The notes: generated by a model from the letters alone, not told the origin. Positions 1 through 6,998 are shown, counted from the first letter of the stretch. The stretch: DNA of 12,630 nt from Propionivibrio sp. (GCA_003249625.1 QKII01000183.1:1-12630), one strand, 5' to 3'. Made by a program: numbers and translations.

Positions 1-1100
1 GTCGCCTGAGCCACCCGTTCGATACCCTCGATCAGTTTCGAAGAATCGTTCTTGATCTCGCTAACCATCCCACGCAGGATCGCGGCGAAGCGATTGAACG
101 CATCCTTGGTCTCGCCCACCTCGTCGTGGCTATCCACCGGCAAGGTAACGGTCAAGTCACCTCCGCCCATCGCCATGCCCTGCATCGTATCGCGCAGCGC
201 TGAAATGCCGCGCATCATCCGGCTGATCCCAAACGACATGACGAAGAACGCGACGACAAGGCCAATCGCCATCAGACCGAGCATGCCGTACATCAATTGA
301 TCGATCGGCGCGGTGGCCTTGTGTTCCGGCACCATCACACCCAACAGCCACCCGGTCTCACCCACGGGATAAAGCGCACTGAGCATCTCGCCAGCAGCAA
401 TCTTCCGCGAGTTAATCTTGCCATCTGCCGGGAATGATGCGAGATCGAGCCCCGGCTCAACATCTGCGATTTTTTTCAGCCCGGACTCCTTGGCCGGGTG
501 AGCAATCACGAGCCCGTCCTTGGTAATCAGAAACGCGTAGCCATCGCCAGGCAAACGGACCGAGAGAATCTCATCGACAATGCGCTGCAGGGTCACATCG
601 CCGCCCGCGACCGCTACCACCTGCCCACCATCACGCCTCGCCTTGGCGAAGGTGATGATCGGGCGCTTGGTGGACGCATCGATATACGGCGGAGAAGCAA
701 TCGCATTCTGCGACGCCGCCGCGGCGATGTACCACGGGCGAACAGTCGGATCGTAACCCGGCGGCACTGGCGTCGCCTGGGAGAACTGCGTCATCGTCTT
801 GTCCGGCTGGCCGATGTACATGTCGTCGAACCCGCCCGCCTCCTTGGCCTGATCCAGGATCGGCTTCAGCTCACCACTGCCGAAACGCCCCAGGGTCGAC
901 GCCACGACGGTCTGACGCGACGCCACCCATTCAGTGACAAAACTCATTTTTCCCGCAGCTGCCTGTTCGATCTGCTGATGGATCGAGGCCAGCAATGCCT
1001 CCCGCGTCTTGACATAGGCCACGCCGCATAGCAATGCTGAAACCACTGTCAAGATAACGAGAACGAATACGATCATCCGGGTTTTTAGCGATCTCATCAT
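1..1100 (-). CDS. Methyl-accepting chemotaxis protein with dCache domain (C-terminus cut by window edge)
   Basis: Chemoreceptor that senses a periplasmic ligand and signals to CheA/CheW; 366 residues are present. Visible are TM1 (about 9-30), a periplasmic double-Cache region (about 35-265), TM2 (about 268-290) and a HAMP domain (about 291-345, ending with the DEVGE...F pattern). The methylated helices and the CheA-contact tip lie beyond the edge. In the distal dCache module I see Y116, R121, W123, Y124, Y139 and D168, in the contexts YDPTVRPWY, PPYIDAST and AGGDV. This matches the amino-acid-binding dCache signature of PctA-like receptors. Start: two adjacent ATGs (1100 and 1097) follow a GAGGGGG ribosome site at 1102-1108; the second ATG has the better spacing. 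It lies downstream of the MATE gene on the same strand with a 96-bp gap, so it could be read through or have its own promoter. The MCP call is firm; the ligand class is inference. Confidence 0.93.
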   Translation of the reverse strand, partial: MMRSLKTRMIVFVLVILTVVSALLCGVAYVKTREALLASIHQQIEQAAAGKMSFVTEWVASRQTVVASTLGRFGSGELKPILDQAKEAGGFDDMYIGQPDKTMTQFSQATPVPPGYDPTVRPWYIAAAASQNAIASPPYIDASTKRPIITFAKARRDGGQVVAVAGGDVTLQRIVDEILSVRLPGDGYAFLITKDGLVIAHPAKESGLKKIADVEPGLDLASFPADGKINSRKIAAGEMLSALYPVGETGWLLGVMVPEHKATAPIDQLMYGMLGLMAIGLVVAFFVMSFGISRMMRGISALRDTMQGMAMGGGDLTVTLPVDSHDEVGETKDAFNRFAAILRGMVSEIKNDSSKLIEGIERVAQA

Positions 1101-1196
1101 GCCCCCTCTGTCAATTAGACGTTTTAAACAAGCACATCCTGACCGCGACGACGCTTTGTCAGTATAGACTGCGGCAAAAGCAATTAGCCTGCCTAA

Positions 1197-2552
1197 TCAG
1201 CCAGCCAGTTCTCCGCGCTTCTGATAACGCATCGCCGACCACATCATCGCAACCAGAAGAACCGCTGCGGCGATCAGGCTGAGCAGCGACGCCAGCCAGA
1301 ATCCCGCAGCACCGAGCGGCGACGGCCCCCGGAATGCCAGCCACCACCCTCCTGCAAGACCGATGCCCCAGAATGAGGCAATATGCACCAGCATCGGCAC
1401 GAAGGTAATCTTGTAACCACGCAGCGCGTGCGCAGCCACGGTCTGCGCCGCATCGAACGACTGATACGCTGCCATGAAAGCAATCAGTGAAAGACCGACA
1501 TGCCGCACGTCCGGATCGTTCGAGTAGGCACCAATCAGCGGCTCGCGAAACACCCACAGCATGACGCTCAGGATCGCAGAAAGCACTGTGGCGACAATCA
1601 TGCCGGCAATCGCCGAAACACGTGCCCGGGTGAAGTCTCGCCCACCGGCGGCGATCCCGACCTGTGCCAAGGTTGCCACGGCCAGCGACAACGGAAGCAT
1701 GTAGCAAAGGCCCGCGAGGTTGGCAATCACCCGATGTCCGGCAACCACGACAGCGCCGAGTTGAGCGACGAACAACGCCACCAGCGTGAATGCCGAGATT
1801 TCCACGAAACTGGACATCCCCATCGGCACCCCGAGTCGCAGCAGCGCTTTCTGGTCATGCCAACGTGGAAGTCGCCATGAGCGCATCAAGCGATACTCTT
1901 TCAGTCGTTCGCTGGTCAGGCTGTAAATGACGCTGAAGACAAGTGCCAGCCAGCCGATCAGCGCATTCGAAATTCCGCAGCCGACGGCGCCCAGGGCAGG
2001 AATTGAGGAGGTTCCGTTGACCAGCAAACTGGCCAGGAAGCCGTGCGCCAGCGTGCAGCCCAGCGAAATGGCCATCAGCGGACGCGGCAACCCCACTGCA
2101 ATGCAGAATGCATGAAAGGTCCGGTACAGCAGCCAGGCCGGAACGCCCCAGGCCAGCGCCGCTAGATACGCGCGTACCTTGGCCTCCACGGCCGGAGCAA
2201 GCGTTGAGAGCGCCAATAGCGGATCGGGAAAGAGCAGCGCAATGATACCGGGCAGTGACATCGCCAAAGCCAGCCAAACGCCCTGATGCAGCGCGCCAGC
2301 GACTTCATCCACGCACCCTGCGCCTTTCAGGTGAGCGACGATCGGTGACACGGCCTGAACGATCCCGATTAACGCGAGAATTACCGCGACATATATGCCG
2401 CTCCCTACAGCGACCGCTGCAAGATCATCCGTACCGAAATGCCCGAGCAGAACAGTATCGATGACCATCATGCCCATCGAGGCCAACTGGGCGACAAGCA
2501 TCGGCCACGCCTGGATGACGATCAACCTGGATTGCGCAAGGAACATAAACAT
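1197..2552 (-). CDS. MATE family efflux transporter (NorM-like)
   Basis: Inner-membrane multidrug/toxin extrusion antiporter of 451 residues, the usual family length, with about 12 hydrophobic segments in two halves. The N-terminal segment has the typical MATE look (AWPMLVAQLASMGMMVIDTVLLGHFG, then DDLAAVAVGSGIY). The second half repeats the fold around LRLGVPMGMSSFVEISAFTLVALF and the GHRVIANLAGLCYMLPLSLAVA stretch, both characteristic of the family. An in-frame TAG lies a few codons upstream, so the start must be ATG 2552 or ATG 2546. Neither has a visible Shine-Dalgarno sequence, so translation initiation may be weak. The neighbour downstream on the same strand is a chemoreceptor; the neighbour upstream is divergent. 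The substrate and the coupling ion (Na+ or H+) cannot be told from the sequence. Confidence 0.93.
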   Translation of the reverse strand: MFMFLAQSRLIVIQAWPMLVAQLASMGMMVIDTVLLGHFGTDDLAAVAVGSGIYVAVILALIGIVQAVSPIVAHLKGAGCVDEVAGALHQGVWLALAMSLPGIIALLFPDPLLALSTLAPAVEAKVRAYLAALAWGVPAWLLYRTFHAFCIAVGLPRPLMAISLGCTLAHGFLASLLVNGTSSIPALGAVGCGISNALIGWLALVFSVIYSLTSERLKEYRLMRSWRLPRWHDQKALLRLGVPMGMSSFVEISAFTLVALFVAQLGAVVVAGHRVIANLAGLCYMLPLSLAVATLAQVGIAAGGRDFTRARVSAIAGMIVATVLSAILSVMLWVFREPLIGAYSNDPDVRHVGLSLIAFMAAYQSFDAAQTVAAHALRGYKITFVPMLVHIASFWGIGLAGGWWLAFRGPSPLGAAGFWLASLLSLIAAAVLLVAMMWSAMRYQKRGELAG

Positions 2553-2658
2553 ATAGAGGATAAGAACCAGCCGCTCAGGCTACTGCAACTTTGCCATTCC
2601 CGGAACGCTTGGCGCACGAGGACAGCGCCGTCTTGCAAAAGTTTTGAACATCACACGT

Positions 2659-2685
2659 CGTTACAAAAACCGGAAACCCGTTACA
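2659..2685. repeat. Two direct CGTTACA repeats 20 bp apart
   Basis: CGTTACA occurs at 2659-2665 and 2679-2685, each followed by an A-rich stretch. The 20-bp period puts both copies on the same face of the helix, as for a pair of activator half-sites. They lie about 40 bp upstream of the candidate promoter of the small membrane-protein gene, in the region shared with the divergent MATE gene. Function is inference, and chance is possible for a 7-bp word. Confidence 0.3.
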
Positions 2686-2724
2686 CAAGCCCGAACAAGA
2701 CTCAACAGACGCTCCCGTGCTCAC

Positions 2725-2753
2725 TTGCTACGATTCATTCCGTCAGATGAAAT
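2725..2753 (+). promoter_or_regulatory. Candidate sigma70-type promoter of the 64-aa membrane protein gene
   Basis: TTGCTA (2725-2730) and TGAAAT (2748-2753) are separated by 17 bp; each matches 4 of 6 consensus positions. This would place the transcript start near 2760, about 44 bp before the ATG at 2804. The -10 element lies within a perfect inverted repeat, so repression at this site is possible. It was found by eye only. Confidence 0.35.
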
Positions 2754-2763
2754 GCAATTTCAT
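2747..2763. promoter_or_regulatory. Perfect inverted repeat, possible operator
   Basis: ATGAAAT-GCA-ATTTCAT is a perfect 7+7 bp inverted repeat with a 3-bp centre. It covers the candidate -10 element and start site of the following small gene, the classic place for a dimeric repressor. The arms are AT-rich, so an RNA hairpin would be weak, which favours a DNA site over an RNA structure. I cannot name the regulator. Confidence 0.4.
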
Positions 2764-2803
2764 ATTGATCAACGAAATTCAACAACTTTTGAAAGGAAAC
2801 ACC

Positions 2804-2998
2804 ATGGAACTCAGCTCTAGCTTCCTCTTTGAGCACAGCCTCGAACTTCGCCTGATCGTTGCAGCATTGGCCGTTGTTGGTGGCTACGGACTCGTCAAGC
2901 TCTACACGCTGATTGGTGAAGCACGCGACGCCGCCCTCGAAGCCTATCGCAAGGCCACTGAAGGCAAACTGAGCACCAGTGCAGCTGGCGCACGCTAA
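2804..2998 (+). CDS. Small single-span membrane protein of unknown function (64 aa)
   Basis: I do not recognise a family. The 64-residue product has a polar N-terminus (MELSSSFLFEHSLELR), one hydrophobic stretch at about 16-36 (LIVAALAVVGGYGLVKLYTLI) and a charged, probably helical tail (about 37-64) rich in Ala, Glu, Arg and Lys. It looks like an inner-membrane anchor with a cytoplasmic helix. The ATG at 2804 was chosen because AAAGGA (2792-2797) sits 6 bases upstream. The reading frame stays open upstream to 2717, but that stretch overlaps the candidate promoter and reads as unlike protein. The gene stands alone, divergent from the MATE gene and convergent with the Nif3-like gene. A clear ribosome site, codon use similar to its neighbours and a promoter-like upstream region support it being real. 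Confidence 0.72.
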   Translation: MELSSSFLFEHSLELRLIVAALAVVGGYGLVKLYTLIGEARDAALEAYRKATEGKLSTSAAGAR

Positions 2999-3024
2999 TA
3001 CTGTCTGGTCATGAAAGGCCAAAA

Positions 3025-3113
3025 TCCGACCGGAAAATAACAGTTCGCCAATCGATTAACCATCGCTGCGGCAACAAGACGCCAAGCCACTCCAGGCAGG
3101 CATTCCGGTCGGA
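3025..3113. repeat. Pair of inverted near-palindromic elements flanking 67 bp
   Basis: TCCGACCGGAA (3025-3035) and its exact reverse complement TTCCGGTCGGA (3103-3113) bracket 67 bp in the gap between two convergent genes. Each copy is itself nearly palindromic (TCCG-AC-CGGA; ATTCCG-GT-CGGAAT at 3102-3115). In RNA they could pair as an 11-bp closing stem, giving a bidirectional end for both flanking transcripts. As DNA they could be two copies of one operator. I see no U-run typical of an intrinsic terminator. The rest of the 192-bp gap (2999-3190) holds no gene that I can support. Confidence 0.45.
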
Positions 3114-3190
3114 ATATAGCAGCCCCCCATCCCTTGGGTTTCTGCTGCATAACCGCCCGCCACGGTTTTCCGGCGAAATCAACTAAATGG

Positions 3191-3937
3191 TCACACAGGG
3201 TTGTCGATATCGACAAACTCGCATGGAACGCCAAAGCGCTCCCGCAGGTTTTCCGCCAACGCCAGCACTCCGTAACGCTCCGTAGCATGATGCCCGGCCG
3301 CTATGAAAGCTACGCCCGACTCCCGCGCAAAATGAACTGTCTGCTCCGATATTTCTCCGGACAGATACGCATCGACACCTAACGCCACGGCCTGCTCAAA
3401 AAATCCTTGTGCACCTCCTGAACACCAGGCGATTCGATCTACGTGATGCTCGCCATCTCCCACGACAAGAGGCTGGCGTCCCAGCCCAGTGGTAATCGAC
3501 TGTGCCACTTCTGACAACGAAACGCCCCGGGGCAACCGTCCGAAAAAGCCGAGATCCTGCTCGCCAAAGCGCCCTTCAATTGCCCAGCCGAGGCGTGATG
3601 CGAGTTGGGCGTTGTTTCCCAACGCAGAATGCGCATCAAGTGGCAAGTGGTAGGCAATCAGGTTGATGTCATGCAGCATCAGCGAACGCATGCGCGCCTT
3701 GCGGAAACCGGTTATCCGGCCATCCTCGCCGCGCCAGAACCAGCCATGGTGCACCAATAAGGTATCGGCGCCGCGCGCGATCGCCTCGTCGATCAGGGCC
3801 TGACTGGCCGTCACGCCGGCAACAATCGACCGCACCTCTCCAGAACCTTCCACTTGCAGCCCGTTTGGGCAATAATCCTTGAATCGTCCTGCCTCGAGCA
3901 ACTCGTCGAGGTACTGCACCAAATCTTCGCGTTTCAT
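3191..3937 (-). CDS. Nif3-like dinuclear metal centre protein (YbgI/DUF34 family)
   Basis: Cytoplasmic protein of 248 residues, matching the E. coli YbgI length. The conserved metal ligands are all present at the expected places: H63 and H64 (LLVHHGWFW), D101 (HLPLDAH), and H216 and E220 (AGHHATERYG). Family members form a toroidal hexamer carrying a two-metal site. The cellular role is not settled; GTP cyclohydrolase-like and damage-related roles have been proposed. The ATG at 3937 has a GGAGA ribosome site at 3945-3949, 8 bases upstream. The start codon of the protease gene, facing the other way, is only 25 bp off. In related bacteria this gene is often found beside a Do-type protease and the tat genes (from memory), which the layout here agrees with. 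The family is certain; the function is open. Confidence 0.95.
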   Translation of the reverse strand: MKREDLVQYLDELLEAGRFKDYCPNGLQVEGSGEVRSIVAGVTASQALIDEAIARGADTLLVHHGWFWRGEDGRITGFRKARMRSLMLHDINLIAYHLPLDAHSALGNNAQLASRLGWAIEGRFGEQDLGFFGRLPRGVSLSEVAQSITTGLGRQPLVVGDGEHHVDRIAWCSGGAQGFFEQAVALGVDAYLSGEISEQTVHFARESGVAFIAAGHHATERYGVLALAENLRERFGVPCEFVDIDNPV

Positions 3938-3962
3938 AACGCCATCTCCGAATCAATTTCCC

Positions 3963-5099
3963 ATGCGCAGACTCTGGCTGATTTTTGCACAAACCGTCAC
4001 CGTCAGTCTCGCCATCCTCTTTGTCGTTTCGCTTATAAAACCCGATTGGTCGACTCATTGGCCGTTCCCGGATATAACTACGGACCACGGCAGTTCGTTC
4101 CGAAGCGCTGCAAAAAGAGCGCTACCGTCGGTGGTACACATTTTCACATCGCAAAAGCAACCATCCCAACAGACTCCGACGGTCGAAGACCCGCTGTTCA
4201 GGCACTTCTTCGGCGACGAAGGTGATATCGACGACTCACGTAAATCCGGGCTCGGATCGGGCGTGATCGTCAGCTCTGACGGTTACATCCTGACCAACTA
4301 TCACGTCATCGAGAACGCAGAGCAGATCGAGGTCACCCTCGACAACGGGGAAACGCTCACCGCGAAATCAGTAGGCGGCGACCCGGAAACAGACCTGGCC
4401 GTACTAAAGCTTGAACCCGGCAAAGAAGGCATCCACGAGTTCCCTGCCATCACCCTCGGCCGAATGGACGATGTCATTGTTGGCGACATCGTTTTAGCCA
4501 TTGGCAACCCCTTCGGCGTCGGACAAACGGTGACGATGGGCATCGTTTCGGCCCTGGGTCGCTCGCACCTCGGCATCAATACGTTCGAAAACTTTATCCA
4601 GACCGACGCGGCGATCAATCCAGGCAACTCAGGCGGAGCGTTGGTAGACGCCAAAGGCAACCTGATCGGGATCAGCACTGCGATCTATTCACGCTCTGGC
4701 GGATCACTCGGTATCGGCTTCGCCATTCCTGTTTCAACCGCCAGCAATGTCTTGGATCAGATCGTTCGCACCGGCGCAGTCACACGCGGCTGGATCGGCA
4801 TCGAAGCGCAGGAAATCAACCGGGAACTGGCCGACTCCTTCGAACTTGCCTCGACGGAAGGGGCCTTGATCGCAGGCGTTCAGCGCGAAGGTCCGGCCGA
4901 TACTGCGGGCGTCAGACCTGGGGACATACTGTTATCCGTTGCCGGAAAACCTGTCAGGGATCCACAAGTGATGCTTGACCTGATTGCCGCGCTTCCCCCG
5001 GGAGAAAATGCGCTGTTAACCTTCCGTCGCCAGAAGGAAATTGTCGAGATTACGATCCGTATCGGGAAGAGACCGCCCTTGCGCGGAAACCGCAACTGA
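3963..5099 (+). CDS. DegS-like membrane-anchored S1C serine protease with one PDZ domain
   Basis: Periplasmic trypsin-like (S1C, HtrA/Deg) protease of 378 residues. An uncleaved signal anchor (about 5-25) is followed by the protease domain (about 45-265) and a single PDZ domain (about 275-365). The catalytic triad is intact: H114 (TNYHVIENA), D144 (ETDLAVLKL) and S223 (NPGNSGGAL). One PDZ plus a membrane anchor is the DegS architecture rather than DegP/DegQ, which have two PDZ domains and a cleaved signal peptide. DegS starts the envelope stress response by cutting RseA in E. coli; that role here is inference, since no rseA is nearby. The ATG at 3963 was chosen because it starts directly before the anchor. 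The frame is open further upstream (to 3879) but overlaps the nif3-like gene. No Shine-Dalgarno sequence is visible. The stop lies 28 bp from the convergent tatC stop. Confidence 0.93.
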   Translation: MRRLWLIFAQTVTVSLAILFVVSLIKPDWSTHWPFPDITTDHGSSFRSAAKRALPSVVHIFTSQKQPSQQTPTVEDPLFRHFFGDEGDIDDSRKSGLGSGVIVSSDGYILTNYHVIENAEQIEVTLDNGETLTAKSVGGDPETDLAVLKLEPGKEGIHEFPAITLGRMDDVIVGDIVLAIGNPFGVGQTVTMGIVSALGRSHLGINTFENFIQTDAAINPGNSGGALVDAKGNLIGISTAIYSRSGGSLGIGFAIPVSTASNVLDQIVRTGAVTRGWIGIEAQEINRELADSFELASTEGALIAGVQREGPADTAGVRPGDILLSVAGKPVRDPQVMLDLIAALPPGENALLTFRRQKEIVEITIRIGKRPPLRGNRN

Positions 5100-5127
5100 C
5101 TGCCCCCTGTTTCAGGACGCGCAAGTT

Positions 5128-5889
5128 TTACGAAGCGTCTTGAGGCCCTTCCAGACGCGCCTGCCCGGACTCTCCACGCTTCCGCACGAAACGCGCCATC
5201 AACATGCCCAGTTCGTACAAAAGGCAGAGTGGAATCGCCAGCATCAACTGCGAAACGACATCCGGCGGCGTAAAAATGGCAGCAAGAACAAACGCTCCGA
5301 CGACCACATAGGAACGCCACTCTTTCAACGTTGATAACTCAACAATACCGACCAGTACAAGCACCACAACGATCACCGGCACTTCGAACGCCACGCCGAA
5401 AGCGACAAATGTCGTCATGACGAACGACAGGTACTTCTCGATATCAGTCATCCACGCCACCCCCTCGGGAGCGACCTTGGCCATGAAACCGAAGACTGTC
5501 GGGAACACAAGAAAATACGCGAATGACATTCCAACGAAGAACAACAGCACACTTGAGGCAACCAGCGGCAAGGCCAGCTTCTTTTCGTGCGCATAGAGCC
5601 CAGGTGCAACGAAGGCCCAAACCTGATAAAGGACGTATGGCAAGGCAATGAGAAAGGCCACCATCAACGCCACTTTCATCGGGACAAGGAAGACCCCGAC
5701 CACGTCCGTCGCGATCATCTGTCCACCTTGCGGCAGGGTAGCCAGCAACGGCTGCGCTAAAAGCGCGTACAACTCCTTGGCCCATGGGAACAGGCAGAAA
5801 AAGACGATCAAGATGGACAGAAGCGCCCGGATCAGGCGATCCCTCAATTCAATGAGGTGAGAGAGAAACGATTGTTCTGGCTGATCCAT
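5128..5889 (-). CDS. tatC: Twin-arginine translocase subunit TatC
   Basis: Polytopic core of the Tat export system; with TatB it recognises the twin-arginine signal peptide of folded proteins. The protein has 253 residues and six hydrophobic segments. Conserved features are the N-terminal cytoplasmic HLIELRDRL (11-19, with the signal-peptide-contacting Glu at 14) and E102 in YAHEKKL, matching the two key glutamates of E. coli TatC. FTPPDVVSQ lies before the last segments. I chose ATG 5889, 2 bases after the tatB stop. A TTG at 5895 overlapping that stop would add two residues. AGGT lies about 8 bases upstream of the ATG. It is the last gene of the his-tat run; I see no convincing terminator in the 28 bp before the convergent protease gene. 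Confidence 0.97.
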   Translation of the reverse strand: MDQPEQSFLSHLIELRDRLIRALLSILIVFFCLFPWAKELYALLAQPLLATLPQGGQMIATDVVGVFLVPMKVALMVAFLIALPYVLYQVWAFVAPGLYAHEKKLALPLVASSVLLFFVGMSFAYFLVFPTVFGFMAKVAPEGVAWMTDIEKYLSFVMTTFVAFGVAFEVPVIVVVLVLVGIVELSTLKEWRSYVVVGAFVLAAIFTPPDVVSQLMLAIPLCLLYELGMLMARFVRKRGESGQARLEGPQDAS

Positions 5890-5891
5890 GG

Positions 5892-6305
5892 TCAAGCACC
5901 TGTCTTCGCCGCGGTCGACGAATCGTCAGGCAGCGCTGCGGGACGAACATCCTCAACGGGCGAATTCTGGGCCTCCACCGTGGGCTTGGGCTGCTTCAGT
6001 AGCTCAGGCAAACCATCCTTCGCCGACTCGACCGCCTCACCGACATCTTTCCCGATCGTTTGCACTTCCGCGGTAATGCTCTGTTCGAAATTGCGGGCGG
6101 ATTCCTGCATTTCCGCCTGCAATTTCTTCAGTTCGTCCAACTGCATTTCCCGGCCGATATCGGCCTTGACGTTTTGAACGTAACGCTGCATTCGCCCGAG
6201 CAATATCCCGGCCGTACGGGCGACCTTGGGCAATCGCTCCGGTCCGATTACCACGAGCGCCACCACTCCAACGACGAGGAGTTCTGAAAAGCCTATATCG
6301 AACAT
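5892..6305 (-). CDS. tatB: Sec-independent protein translocase TatB
   Basis: Forms the substrate receptor with TatC. The 137-residue product has the usual layout: a short N-terminal membrane helix (about 4-20, MFDIGFSELLVVGVVALVVI), the GPERLPK hinge, a long amphipathic helix (about 25-95) and a disordered acidic/Pro/Ala tail. The FDIGFSELL opening and GPERLP separate it from TatA. The ATG at 6305 has no clear Shine-Dalgarno sequence. A 16-codon frame that starts at 6343 overlaps this start, so initiation may be coupled to it. It is 96 bp from tatA and 2 bp from tatC. Confidence 0.96.
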   Translation of the reverse strand: MFDIGFSELLVVGVVALVVIGPERLPKVARTAGILLGRMQRYVQNVKADIGREMQLDELKKLQAEMQESARNFEQSITAEVQTIGKDVGEAVESAKDGLPELLKQPKPTVEAQNSPVEDVRPAALPDDSSTAAKTGA

Positions 6306-6343
6306 AGAAATTCAGTCGCGAGGAAATTCAGGGAACGCTCCAT
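6293..6343 (-). CDS. Possible 16-codon upstream ORF overlapping the tatB start
   Basis: In the 96-bp gap between tatA and tatB there is an ATG at 6343 opening a 16-codon frame (MERSLNFLATEFLCSI) that stops at 6293, just inside tatB in another frame. A weak AGGT (6349-6352) lies 5 bases upstream. tatB has no visible ribosome site of its own, so a ribosome ending at 6293 could re-start at the tatB ATG 12 bases back. This is inference; the peptide resembles nothing I know and the ORF may be chance. Confidence 0.2.
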   Translation of the reverse strand: MERSLNFLATEFLCSI

Positions 6344-6401
6344 AAAAGACCTAAAGGAAAAACGAATGCGTGAAGAGCGATGCCCGAATCGAGGGCTGTT
6401 G

Positions 6402-6632
6402 TTACGACTTGGTCTTTTCCTTGACTTCGCCTTCGATGGTCTGGCCACCAGAAATTTGCTGCTGAGACTCTTCTGTCGGTTTGCTTTCCGCCGTTCCTTC
6501 ACGCATGCCTTCCTTGAAGCCTTTCACGGCCCCACCGAGGTCTTCGCCGATATTGCGCAGCTTCTTGGTACCAAACACAAGCATGACGATCAACAAAACA
6601 ATGAGCCAATGCCAGATGCTGAAACTTCCCAT
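6402..6632 (-). CDS. tatA: Twin-arginine translocase subunit TatA
   Basis: Pore-forming or membrane-thinning component that polymerises at the TatBC-substrate complex. The 76 residues comprise an N-terminal membrane helix (about 5-20, [17 protein letters not shown]), the FGTKKL hinge with the invariant Phe-Gly (20-21), an amphipathic helix ([19 protein letters not shown]) and a polar tail. A strong AAGGAG ribosome site at 6640-6645 is 7 bases from the ATG and overlaps the stop codon of the HIT gene. It is followed by a 96-bp gap before tatB that contains only a weak GCCC/GGGC hairpin (6382-6396). Confidence 0.97.
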   Translation of the reverse strand: MGSFSIWHWLIVLLIVMLVFGTKKLRNIGEDLGGAVKGFKEGMREGTAESKPTEESQQQISGGQTIEGEVKEKTKS

Positions 6633-6639
6633 GGTGATT

Positions 6640-6645
6640 CTCCTT
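6640..6645 (-). promoter_or_regulatory. tatA Shine-Dalgarno embedded in the HIT-gene stop codon
   Basis: Read on the minus strand, TAAGGAG combines the TAA stop of the HIT gene (6644-6646) with AAGGAG, 7 bases before the tatA ATG. Ribosomes finishing the HIT protein end on the tatA initiation site, which favours coupled translation. Confidence 0.7.
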
Positions 6646-6994
6646 AATTACGCTTGAGCATCGGTCCGACCGGCTCCGGCCCTCCGACGACGTGGGCATG
6701 CAGATGGGGCACCTCCTGCCCGCCAACTCGCCCATTGTTGATGATGACACGAAAACCGTCCGGACTACCGTTTTCCCCGGCCAGTTGATTGGCCACAAAA
6801 AGCATGCGCCCAAGCACGGGTTCATCGGTTTCTACAACCGTCTGCAACGACTCGATATGGCGCTTTGGAATAACCAGAATGTGCATTGGCCGCGCCGGAT
6901 TGATATCGTGAAACGCAAGAACCAGTTCGTCCTCGAAAACCTTGCGCGCTGGAATTTCGCCGCACGCGATCTTGCAAAACAGGCAGTCAGACAT
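6644..6994 (-). CDS. HIT family (HinT-like) nucleotide-binding hydrolase
   Basis: Cytoplasmic histidine-triad protein, probably a purine nucleoside phosphoramidase/AMP-lysine hydrolase of the HinT branch. The 116-residue length is typical. The HxHxH motif is HLHAH (H97, H99, H101), followed by the hydrophobic VV. The nucleotide-binding N-terminus has CLFCKI (4-9), [19 protein letters not shown] (28-46) and RVIINNG (82-88). The CxxC at 4-7 is seen in zinc-binding HIT members, although the full zinc set is not evident. A strong AGGAGG ribosome site precedes the ATG. Its place between hisE and tatA is the order seen in many betaproteobacteria (from memory); no direct link to histidine synthesis is known to me. 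Confidence 0.95.
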   Translation of the reverse strand: MSDCLFCKIACGEIPARKVFEDELVLAFHDINPARPMHILVIPKRHIESLQTVVETDEPVLGRMLFVANQLAGENGSPDGFRVIINNGRVGGQEVPHLHAHVVGGPEPVGPMLKRN

Positions 6995-6998
6995 GGAA

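Noticed and set aside
498..1031. 177-codon plus-strand frame
   Set aside because: Antisense to the chemoreceptor, whose frame is intact with membrane spans and dCache motif; the product is Arg/His-rich, typical of a shadow frame.
1182..1196. ATTAG-N5-CTAAT inverted repeat next to the MATE stop
   Set aside because: 5-bp AT-rich arms with no promoter element that I could pair with it; too weak to call an operator.
2995..3288. 97-codon minus-strand frame in the gap after the nif3-like gene
   Set aside because: It overlaps the end of the nif3-like gene in another frame, has no ribosome site, and the gap part looks non-coding.
5116..5139. GACGC/GCGTC hairpin as terminator between the protease gene and tatC
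   Set aside because: Only 5 bp with a 14-base loop, no U-tract, and it lies partly inside tatC.
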